Below the pieces are notes generated by a model. It was not told the origin of the DNA. It did not search any database and saw nothing but the letters and a program-made list of their open reading frames with translations. Below are positions 1 through 11,700 of a stretch of 64,000 bases of DNA, piece after piece. This DNA comes from Harmothoe impar. Its lineage: Eukaryota > Annelida > Polychaeta > Phyllodocida > Polynoidae. The translations under genes and the position numbers were made by a program. The DNA lies in the NCBI GenBank assembly GCA_947462335.1, contig OX381717.1, forward strand, positions 49,023,523 through 49,087,522. Reading direction: 5' to 3'. How positions within the stretch are numbered: the first letter of the stretch is position 1; each line of letters begins with the position of its first letter.

Positions 1-192
1 GATGGTATATTATATCATTTATCATGTAGTCAATGTTGATCAACTTGTACTCTGAATCTGAACATAAACATATCAACATCGATTCCCAGCCCTGTATATA
101 AAGAGAATGCTACATCAAACCAATCTGCTTCTTCTTCAGGTAGAAACGGTCTTCTAGAATGGTTACATCTAAAAGGGTTTGGGCCTTCCAGA
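1..192. other. Upstream flank of GT92 gene, no gene seen
   Basis: No coding region is supported here. It is AT-rich DNA before the GT92 start codon. A pyrimidine-rich stretch ending in CAG near position 140 could be a splice acceptor for a 5' UTR exon, but nothing else supports it. Confidence 0.4.
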
Positions 193-1482
193 ATGATTAA
201 ATCGAGAAGAGCTTTTTTCGCTTTGGTTGCTGTCGAAATATTGTCATTCTTCCTCTGGAGACTCATTGCATCACTTCAACATCATTCTCAATTATATGAA
301 ACCCACATGATGGGTATAAACTCACATGTATCTATTAAAGCAAAGCCATGGCAGAAACATTTCTCAGGGGTATCAAGCGCTGATAAGCAGCATGATCAGT
401 TAGTTTGTTCGATTGCAATATCTAATCAAGGAAACATTATCCTTTTCACAACTGGTTTCAGGGAAGCCACAGGGAATTTCTCAAGCTGCACAGTAAATAA
501 TAGAACAGTGCCTGGAAGGAGAATCGCCAAGGATGTGTTTGAATGTGATATGATATTTGCAAATAAAGATGATGTTTTGTCTGTTGGCTTTTCAGATGGT
601 AGAATTCTGCCATCACTAGCAATGTGGGGTGACAGAACACCATTAAGTATAGGAGACCACCCTAAGATACCTATGTGCATTATGACTATGATGATGAATG
701 AGGAGGGTAAGATTGCCGATTGGACAGAGTACCACATTAGACAAGGGGTGGGACTATTTTTAGTCTACAACAACAACAGCACCGACAACACACTCCTTGA
801 ACTGCAGAAGTACCCACAGATTGTCGTTGTAGATTGGCCATGGAAGAAGACCAAAAATGCTGCAATTTTACATGGGTTCCTACACTTGAGGGATGCTTGT
901 GAATGGGTGCTTCACATTGATGTTGATGAGTACATCTTTCCCTCAGCAGACAATGCAAGTTTCACTGTTATAGAAATCATGCACAACTTTCAAAAGCTGG
1001 TACGCCGCCGCAAAAGTGTTACAACTGATCGTGCTGCCATTGACCAAGTCTGTTTTGATAGTAAGACAATGGGAACGTCAGGATATATCCACTGTCCAAA
1101 ACTACCGCTGGCTGAAGCTTATATCAACTTTGATCAGGAGTGGCAAACAAAGTTTAAATGTGCTACCCGGCCAAATCACATTCTGGCAAGGAAAGCCGGC
1201 TGCCACTTTCGTAAAGTGCATGGGAAAACGGTGGAGTTTATAAGAAACGCTGCTCATTTGGTGCATTACAGATACCAATGTTGGGACAATTTTGTAACTA
1301 AGTATGACAAGGGAAGGCCATCTGCTTATGTAGAAAACTGGAATATCAGTGAAATGGATAGGAATAAGCCACAAGAACGCTGGACAAAGCCTTCAGGGTC
1401 ACTTGATACAGCCTTCAGGGACTATAAGAGAGATGTGGACAAATGGCCATTGTTGAAAGTAATGAAGATAAATACAGGTTAA
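193..1482 (+). CDS. GT92 (DUF23) family glycosyltransferase, single exon
   Basis: Complete 429-residue ORF. Residues about 7-26 form one hydrophobic segment after a short basic N-terminus (MIKSRR), the layout of a type II Golgi membrane enzyme with a luminal catalytic domain. The GT92 core starts near residue 160 (MCIMTMMMNEEGKIADWTEY), continues with VYNNNSTDNT, and has the metal/nucleotide-sugar motif DVDEY at 243-247. A family-typical FRKVHG and HYRY region lies near 335-360. Several NxS/T sequons and cysteines fit a secreted-pathway protein. Known GT92 members include galactosyltransferases that modify N-glycan core fucose in nematodes; the acceptor here cannot be read from sequence. The gene has no introns although the other cellular genes in the window have several, so a retroposed origin is possible. 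Family is confident, substrate unknown. Confidence 0.9.
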   Translation: MIKSRRAFFALVAVEILSFFLWRLIASLQHHSQLYETHMMGINSHVSIKAKPWQKHFSGVSSADKQHDQLVCSIAISNQGNIILFTTGFREATGNFSSCTVNNRTVPGRRIAKDVFECDMIFANKDDVLSVGFSDGRILPSLAMWGDRTPLSIGDHPKIPMCIMTMMMNEEGKIADWTEYHIRQGVGLFLVYNNNSTDNTLLELQKYPQIVVVDWPWKKTKNAAILHGFLHLRDACEWVLHIDVDEYIFPSADNASFTVIEIMHNFQKLVRRRKSVTTDRAAIDQVCFDSKTMGTSGYIHCPKLPLAEAYINFDQEWQTKFKCATRPNHILARKAGCHFRKVHGKTVEFIRNAAHLVHYRYQCWDNFVTKYDKGRPSAYVENWNISEMDRNKPQERWTKPSGSLDTAFRDYKRDVDKWPLLKVMKINTG

Positions 1483-2456
1483 TAGTGTCTAATAGTATCG
1501 TATTTTTCTTCATATTGAAGTAATAAGGATAAATACATAATTTCAAAATCCAAACGTTTATTTTCAAATAGAAAATGATTTTGATAATAATAGCACGAGA
1601 TTAATAGTAACAATGTCTTATGTTATTATAGTAACAGGGAGTAGACTATTATATAATGATAGTATGTATGATATTGGAATATTAACATGTTTGGTGAGTT
1701 CTGTGATGAAATAGATTATAGCTTTTCATTTTGATCTTGTATATAAATTTTATATTTATATTTCACATGACTCAGACCTATACAATTGGTTGATGGTGGC
1801 TATGTGGATCACACTCTCAGAGTGGTGTTGATTAGTAAATGTTCATATGCCACGTGGAATCATTACAGATGCTAAGGTTCAGACTATACCCAGTTAGCAT
1901 TTCCTCCATAAGTCCATTTTCTGTTTATTAGCACATTCATTAATCAATTGTGCAGATACATTTTAATAATCAAGAAGAAACACACTACTAGAAACACATA
2001 GATGATAATATAATATAGACTGACGACGGGATGATGGTGCATCATATAAATATCTATTAAGACTGTAACTTTACAGTAAAGTTTATACTTCTTTGATAGT
2101 GGAATGTTTGTTCCATTAATATCACAGACCTCGCTTGATATAGATTGTGCACATTTATACCATAATATTCTTAATACCTTGCTGGGTTTTAAACTTGATT
2201 TCTAACTCGGGGCACCGGAGCTGACGATTGGAACCCGATTCTTTAATTTTAATTGGGGAAAAGGGGCCAGGGCTGATGGTCGCAGCCTGAATGCAGCCCT
2301 GGTGAGTGACCCACCAAGGCTGCTTGTATGTTTCATGGCAAATCTACAGGATTGACAGTGTCACCGAGTTACTCCCCCATACTGCGTTTGCGCATCAAGA
2401 CGACAAATGTTGTTTTCTTCTTCGAGCCATCTTGTAATGAAGGGTTTACCATGTCT
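1483..2456. other. Intergenic stretch between GT92 and MOXD1 genes
   Basis: No ORF or RNA gene is recognised. It is AT-rich, and 2280-2400 contains a degraded copy of the dispersed GATGCACCAATGCAG/GTGAGTGAC hairpin repeat seen at many sites in the window. A TTTATT on the plus strand near 1923 would read AATAAA for the convergent minus-strand MOXD1 transcript, about 530 nt past its stop; this assignment is tentative. No AATAAA was found close after the GT92 stop. Confidence 0.4.
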
Positions 2457-2668
2457 CTAGTTAAGGAGGGTCAGGATGGCTGCAGTCAGGAAGAACAGGA
2501 CCATTGAGACTGCAGGGTAGGTGGCTCCACTGCCGAGCCCTGCATTGATGCCTGCGATGATGTCGTCAACATTGCCACAGGGAACTGTGCTGGGACTGTA
2601 GGTGCTGGTGATGGTTGGAACAGGAATGTTGGTAGCATCAGCCTGCAAATGGAAATTCATACACTAAG

Positions 2669-2718
<50 letters not shown>

Positions 2719-5700
2719 GAGGTATTTTATTTGTTATAAAAGCTGTTACATGGGAACTTTTTCATTTATATACCAAAGGGAGCACCACAGTGATGCTGTA
2801 AATAAGATAGAGTATTGTTGGCAGGAAATACCAATGACCAGATACATAATATCATGACTCCAGTTCATTTGTTTACAATTACATGAGTTACCAAATGATG
2901 ATGTTACATTATGTACAAAAATGTATTGTAAATCGAAATACTGATCTGTTTGTGTATGCTTTATTATGCTTTAATTAACTGACCCAAAACCAATCCAAAT
3001 AGATTGAATTAACTTCATGTCTGGTATGAATATAACCTGAGTAGTTTTATAGCTGTTTAAGTGGAGTATAGTCCTTGAACCCTATATTACATTCTGGAGC
3101 AATCCCGCACAGACCAGTTAATAACAGGCCTTCCATTGACACACCACATTATCTATTAGTATTTGAAAGTGTTCCAAATCAAATAAATTATCGCAATCAA
3201 TAACAAAGTAGAGTAAAAAAAAACGTTTCTATCCTCAAAGGAAATTTATTATCATAGAATTAACTCAATCTGCGGGAAGACTCGAGAAAGGACATCTAAA
3301 AACCATTTTATTCTAACTTGTAGAATGTTGTTCTTAAAACTGATCGTCTCTCCACAGATCAAGACTTTTCTTTTTTCCTTGGAATCAGAATTTATTTTTG
3401 AGTTTAAAACGTTTCTTTATTCCACAAAGTGATATTCTAAAGTAAACGATACAGTCAAAATGGGCTCTCAGGGCCCAATATGTCTAATATACATGCTTCA
3501 GCAGCAGTAAATGGATATGGTATACATTCAACCGGTTACATAAAGTAATCAGGAGATATCACATCATATTACAAGATCAAGCACTATATTCTATATCTTT
3601 TTTTTTTTTATCAAAATAAGTTGTCTATTCAATTTGTCCATCAAAAGTCATTATAATTGACATCACTATCTGCAATATATAGCAATATATAGCACAATTT
3701 TGGGAAGGATTTCTATGAGCCAAGTGTATATACATATATGTGTACACACTTTTAGGTGTATAAACGTGCAGTTTTTTTAACCAGTAATAAAGAAAGAAAA
3801 TGTTTCAAAATTGTAAAGGGGCTGAATAATAGTGCATACGGATATGTAAGGAATGGAATGTTAAATCTGTCTTTGGAGTGCACCCTTAATACTACATGAA
3901 TATAATTTATAAGATTATATTTTTTCCTTGGAATGAAAAATTTAAATTATAGTGATGTTTAGAGGTGAGTAAAGAGAATGCATTGTGGTTACTTACAGTC
4001 AAGTTGCTTTTAGTTCCATGTTCACACTGGAGGTAGATCTCACCAGCAATGATGGCGGCCTGGTATTTAGCCTGCAACTCGGCGGTGAAGATGGGCACGT
4101 GGTTACTGACGTAGTCGTTGAAGGCAACATTGCTTACAGAGCCATTGGTCACCAGTGCAATAATACCATAAGTGTCTTGCACATTGTTGTATTCACTGAA
4201 AATGTCAAGAAAATGTGTAGATACTCCACTGTGATATATTTGAAATCATCCTCTTGAGTATAGCAGTCAATAGAACTTCCGTACCGAGAACTGCAATAAG
4301 ATGCATCTATAGACAGTCAGAGGTTTACAATAATCAGTTATTCTGTCCTAATGACCTGTTTCATCATGAGTGATGGACGGTGTGGTATCTCATGAGGTGG
4401 ATCTGAGTGAGAGTGAGGAAACTAAGAGTTTGGGTTGATTTGAGGGAATCTCAATATCTATGTGGTGTAAGTATTGATGAATTATATCTAAGAACGGCAT
4501 TTCATAGCTATTTTTAGTGAGGTCGTCCTGAGAAACATCCCATGGAAAATGAGCACTAGTTTGTCCTCGGGGGTGTGGAGAACGGTCAGTCTAGTACTTA
4601 AACATGGTAACTTTGTTTCTCTCTGCCACATACCGAAGGCTGCCGGGTACCCAGTTCCAGGTGAAATTCCAGATGCTATGACAGACATACAAATAACCAA
4701 TATGTCTGGTCATGCGAGTGATATTATGTTTTTAGAAGTCAAGACAATGCAATCAGTAGTGTTGCAGAGCTGCTAAACCTGTCCCAAAGCATTGGTCCCC
4801 AGTTACCAGCAAATATCCACAGTCCCCAGTTCCTAGCACAAACGCATAATAGTGCGTGTATGTGTGGCATTATTGTCTCCTGGTTCTCCCAGCTGACTGT
4901 GGCATAACTTGAGTTACCATACTTCCGTTTGTCCATAAAACAGGACAAAGAACACAATTCTTATCCCCCCTCCCCAGTCAAGAGGTCGAATTTTCTTAGC
5001 CCCCCTACTTCTTGTTAAAAAGTGACCACTCCCTTATAGCTGCTTACGTGTAGGTCAGGTTCAATCCGCCGGCCATCTGCATCTGGGTGGGGCTCGACTC
5101 GCACTTGGTGATGTTGACCTTAGGATAGTAGTAGACATAGGACAGGCACATCTCGTTGGCTGTTGATTGACCACCCTGCAAAGAATTGAAAGCAATCAGA
5201 TCCATCAATGTCGATGATGAAAAGTTTTCCCTAATGACAAATGTTTTTAACATTTGATATGAGAATTATTCAATATTCATTGATCCCCCCCCCATGATAT
5301 GAGTTTATTCTTGGTTGTGGTACCGTCAAGGTGCTTCATAGAAATGATTTTTTTAAACCATAAAGATAGATTTAAATATTTATTGTAACTGTCTACCACC
5401 CACAATGGGCGTCTTTCAGGGATATTTATAATCAAGAACAGTGAGGACTATAGAATTATGTAACTGTCAGTAAATACTCACAACGCTTGCAACAGTCTTT
5501 GAGGCCGTGTTGTAGATGCACTCAACAAGAAGGTTGTCTCCCTGAAAACACAGATAATGGGAATAATGCATTTTGCTAAAGCTGAGATTCGCCAGTTGAT
5601 TCCTGAAGGACAACATAACTTCTCAGAGATGCATGGTCATTCACATACTATGCTTCCCTTAAAGGGTTAGACTTGTATCAATGAAAATATGTGTACTATA

Positions 5701-8700
5701 ATTATAAATAAGGAGTGAACAGTAAAATGGATGATTATGAATTCTAACATCTTTCTTCAGAAAATAATTGTTGCAAATCAAATAATGTCATAATTGTGTT
5801 AAGAGATAGTTTGAGCTAGGCCGTGAGCTAGGCCGTGATTCCATCTTTGGACGAGATTTGAGTTTAACTTTGTCAACTTTCATCTGACAATGGAATCACC
5901 ACCAATTCATGTCGGTTGAATATCCCCACTATAGCGGCTTTCTTGCACATGGACTGGTTTCATACATACATATTACATGTATAAGCATCCTGGTGACAAA
6001 AGGATAGAGTGTTAAGGCACTCTGCTGCCCATAAATATTTATAATATTTTACCTTCTTTATAGTGACCTCTGGGGAGATCACCCTAGTTTCCTGGTAATT
6101 GAAGTCGTATGCCAGATCAGAGTCGAGGTAGGGCTGCTCAACACCATCTCTGTAGTGGTGAACTCGGATTCCAGTACCCAAAAGATGCGAGTGGAGCATA
6201 TTGGAGAAGACCTTGATTTCTGGTTCGGTGCCCATACCCTGGAATAGAATACTTTATATATTATCAGGTTTCCTATTATTCACTTTGAATAAGCATATCT
6301 ACCCTCCATGCAATGAGTCTCTTTATTTGTGAATAATGGTAAAGATTATGTGTTATTCTTTCAAAAAATAAACAACAGTGGAAGCTAGCTGTATTGTGCA
6401 TGAATAAACGCAAGAGGTGAATCTACCCTACACTGGGCTCCCCTACAACCTCACAAGAACTTTGTTGAAAGCTGGTAACATATTCAGTCCCTGTAGTTCT
6501 TACCTCAGACAGGCATTCCTTGCTGCAGTGTCCATGCATAGAAAGCGCGTTGAATCCTCCGGGAAGAATCTGGCCAATAGGGCTGACCTGCATACCCACT
6601 TCCATCAGTCCAGCATCGTACGTGCGGAGAGTCTTCGTGAACCAGAGTCTGAGACCGGAGGCATCGACAACATCTGCGATGATATGTGAATATTAATTTC
6701 CTTTACCTAGATTATCCTATGTAATCCTAACTCGCGTATCAGCCCCCCCCCCATCCCCTAACTTTGACAAATCTTATAAGCCTTAAAATGTGTCTGAAAA
6801 TTGCTAATTCATTTTAGTACTGCAGTATACTTATGAAAACTTGTGTATAAGCGGCACCTCAACTTATGGCCGATCCCATAAGCCACAATGGCTATCTAAC
6901 TCGCCGACAAGCAGCGGCTTCTACACGAGAATTTATGCTAATTTTTCAAGGATGACAAGTTGGCTTGGTGTCAGCAAGTCACTCACCAGCACTGCTTTAG
7001 TACATCATGCTGCCCCTTTGAGTGAAATATTTTTCTTTTAACCCAATCTAAATCTGTGATTTATCTAAATTTATTCTTCCCAATTTGAAATTTAGCACAT
7101 TCCCTTTGTCGATCAAAATAACTAAACACTTATCGCACCACTAATGCATGTGATATATTATGTTTGAGCCCCCCCCCCCAAAAAAAAACGTACTTGCGAA
7201 TCTATATGATATTATAATTCATGTCATTACTTTTATAATATCAATATACATACTTGGAGTCAAGTTTGGGTTGTCCAAGTGAGTTTCCATACGGATGTAG
7301 AGAATGTCGCTTGATGGTCCTCCGAACGGATAACCGGTATGCTCAGGGAAGGAGTAGGTCTGGAAATACAATAAGTAAACTACTATCTGACGACTATGTA
7401 ATACATTTGAGACGTTTTTCATAGTGGGTACACATATTGAGAGACAGTATATTTATTTCACAAAGAGAACCACATTTTCTTTCTTTTTTTTTTACCAAAT
7501 AATTATTGATGTAGATCAATTCTAGTAACGCCGATGGATAATTTTTTTATTACAGTTATTGTGACATGTAAATATGCAAATCAAAACCAACCGTTCCGCC
7601 GAAACTCCAGGACACGAAGGGGGCATCGCACTCTCCCCAAGGCATGTTGGGAGTGTAGCATACGAAGCCGGTCTCTGCTGTTGTGATGTTATCCGGAGTG
7701 TGGAAACAGGCGTAGAGCAGGACATGGTGAATGTATGCCTCATTGCCTGACTGTACGATCGGTTCTACCTAAATAGCATAGAATTAAGTAATCGTTTAAT
7801 GAATGAATCAGTGTCATTAGAAAATAAGGATTGGTATGATCAAAAATGACTTGCCAATCTTATATAACATAAATCAGTAGTTAAAACACAGGAAGAGCTC
7901 TTTTGGGATTAATCTAGGATTGTTGAGAGTATCTTGATCGGGCCTCCCCCTTTTTTTCTCCTTTGTTCTTTTAAGAAATTGCTTCACTATCTTATCAGTC
8001 AGCACTGAACGCTTCTTATCAGGCTACATGCTACATTGGCCACATGATTAAAATAAATAATAGTCTTGTTGACTCTCGCATTGTACTCTGCGATCATCAA
8101 AAGCAGTTCCTTAATTAATCATTTATTGCCATATTTATTTCACATTGCACTGGCTTACCTTGATGAGATGGTGTTTCTCAGTGAAGTTGGGGGCATTAAA
8201 ACCTTCACACCAGTAGGTAGTGTCAGACGAGTGGGGAATGGTGATCTACAACAAAGAAAAAATGTATGTTAAAAAGATCCACAATCATCACTACCACTGT
8301 ATCACATTGAATACTAGAACAATACTGGACATGTGAATGGCAGACTGTCGGTGATTGTACCACTTTTAGATAATTGCTAAAGACAAGGCTATCATGGCCG
8401 AGGAATTAGGCAAAACACAAGAGAAACATGTATTTTACTTTATATTTAGGCATCAGGTGCATTGAAAAGAATGGAGTATCGTGAAATATTGAACTTCTTT
8501 TCACAATCCAGATTCTACCTTTTATATCCAACTAGGAGAACGATCACAGATTTTTACATATAAATTGGTTTATATTACTTACGTTTGGGTTGAGATAATC
8601 TATGTAGAATGCATCGGCGGGCATAGTTGGGGCGGTAGCATGAGTTGCGACGAGCATGATACTCTTAGCGCCTCTCGAAGAACTGTGATAAGCGACACTG

Positions 8701-11700
8701 GTGTGATCTGATGGGTCGGTGGTAGAGTAGGCGAAAATCACACGCATCGTCTCTGCCTGTTTTATAGAGAAAATAATATTTTATTGTTGAAATAATTATA
8801 AACAATAGTGTGTGATGCTACTGCAATATTTCTATTGGGATGATTACATAATTACTTGGATATTATTCTTCAGAATTAATTCAATCTGAATCAAATATTT
8901 CAATCACTTTGAACCTGACATAGGTTTACTTGGAGAACATGTAGTTTAGTAACACAAAAATACTTTGAATGGATAAACGTTTTTGAACGCAAAATTGTCG
9001 TGAGAAAATATTGAGGAAATGATACCAGTGTTCTGCTTATATTCCAGCACTAAAAATAAAGTGGACAAAAAGACATAATGCCAGTAAAATGCTTTGGACA
9101 TCATTCAGAAATAATTCAAAAAGTCCCCCCAAAAATTAAACTTACTGTGATGTTACGGTCCTCGGAGTCGCAAAGATAAAGGGGGCGCTTGAACTTGAGG
9201 ACGGTGTGAGTGGCGGTTTCACTTCCCGCCAGGAGGACCCAATCTTGAGAGGCATCCACTGTCGGCATTGCATTTCCTGAAGCATAGCGATCCTGTGGAG
9301 AAAGGAAAATAGTATTATAATTGATAGTCCTCCCGTATTATGTTAAAATTGGTTTAAATTTGAAAAGGAAGTCACTCATCAGGATTACATGAACAGGGCC
9401 ACAGATAGGTGGAGGGTAGCTGTGTCACTTTTTAAAGTGTTTTATTAGGCAATTAATTACAGTGTGTCATTAACATGGAAGTCCCTTGTCTCGCACTACT
9501 ATATAAACCAGGTCCACTAGTGCACGTTCAATAGGTTAAAATTGTGTGCCAATGTACATGTATAATGGGTTTATATTACTCCACTGTATATCACAGCCTT
9601 CTGGGGTCAGTGAACACACATAGTAAATGCGCTTTCGGTCTGGTCAGGGTGTTATATGGCACTACATAATTAGTTTAGGGCTCTTTATTATATTGGTCTA
9701 TACACCATTGCCTGTAGTATAGACAAGAGACTACTCTCAATAAGCCTCCTCCACCTCTGATGGACTTGAGCAATAACAGGAGGTAGATATACAACTTTAT
9801 TGTTGGCTGAGTGTCTCATATAACATCAATAATTGGTCTATGTTTCCAAACAGGAAGCAGTAAAACTATTACTCTCGAGCTGAGCGAGTTGGGTTTGACC
9901 CTTGGATCATTCAACATTGAATAAGCTTAGCAATAGACTTAAAATAATCCCCCTTCAGTACTAATCAGGAAAATACACAGAACTGGGCCATATAGGCTTC
10001 TATTTAAACTGGTGCTGACTTGTTCCCGCAACCACTGTGTGTACACTGACAGTCATTTCCGCTTCTGGTTCTGATTTCGCCATTAGCTTGTTCCTTGCAA
10101 GTTATGGCGTGTGAGTGTCTGGTCACTGTCTAAGTCTCACGAGAGATTCTGAGCTCAGAACTAACATGGCAGCACACACAGAGTCGCTCAAAATATTGCT
10201 ATACCATAAGCCTACATGGCAGTATACGCATCAGAAATACAACAATATATCAAGCCCTGCATGGCGTCACTTAGGATCAAATAGACTTGAACATTTCATG
10301 ATTATCATACCAACACCAACATTATATCAAGTCCTGCATGGTAGCACTCAGGATTATACATGGAAGTGGAACAGCTCATTATTATCCTAAACACTTCATA
10401 ATTAACATAACTAATAACCTGAAGGATGTCTCATCAGCTACCCCAAGAATATCACACTCCAAGGATAGACACACATTTGGCCTTTACACCTGTCACAAGG
10501 GTTAAAACAAGGGCTTCTCGCCTTGTAGAGTTTACCCTTATGGGGCCCTATGTACACATGCATTATAATGACCAAAGAGTATAGTTCATTGAAGCAGGGT
10601 TCTAAAGTTTTTCAATATAACTTACCGTGGAGCGGTATATATTCCTCATGTAATACATTGAAGGAGAGCTGTCATATCTTAACTAATTCCCAGCCTAACA
10701 ATTAATTGAACTGTACAGTTTGTTGTCTATTATAGTTTAAATGTTTTTGACATGATTCTAGAATCGTGTATGGTAATTGATATAAGCATTATGTGTGCAT
10801 CAACATGCCCAACATGTTCCACCTCGTGACCTCAATTGATAGCTTACTCATAGCTTTCTGACGCACTAACAAATCACCATAATGCGGGTTACATAATAAG
10901 GCTTTTCTTAGGTAAGGGGCACACATGATCAGGGAGCTAGCTGCTTTCCCACGGCTAAGTACACGTGTAAATACTGGGATAAGGTCCATGTTTATAATCA
11001 AACCCTTTAGGGACCACGTACTGCTTTAATGCATGTCACGGGGGGGGGAGAGAGAAGAACGGGGAGGGGGTGGGAGCAGATCCCTCCATTTATATTAAGA
11101 CTTTCTGGTTGTAAGACTTCAGCAAGATTGGGATAAGATTCCCTCAAAACGTTTGTCCGTGCACTAGGTCGGTCGTGCGGCATGATACATAAATCTAGCC
11201 CTGTGGAGTTTTCTCACAATAACTCATTATGCAGCCCTTAAAGGGTTAAACAGCTGTTAAAGGCTGACCTGTCAGCGCTTGTAGTCACCTAGAGTACACA
11301 TGCAGGGGTAACTTTAGACAGCATGGTGCTAGGCTGGCCAAAAGGGTTGGCATGATGCACCAGTGCACAAAAGGGTCGGCATGATGCACCAATGCACAAA
11401 AGGGTTGGCATGATGCACCAATGCACAAAAGGGTCGGCATGATGCACCAATGTACAAAAGGATATGCATGATGCACCAATGCACAAAAGGATAGGCATAA
11501 TGCACCAATACACAAAAGGGTCGGTATGATGCACCAATGCGCAAAAGGGTCGGCATGATGCACCAATGTACAAAAGGATATGCATGATGCACCAATGCAC
11601 AAAAGGATAGGCATAATGCACCAATACACAAAAGGGTCGGCATGATGCACCAATGCACTGCCAGTGAGTTACTCGCAGGTACTGCATGCTTGCCACCTCA

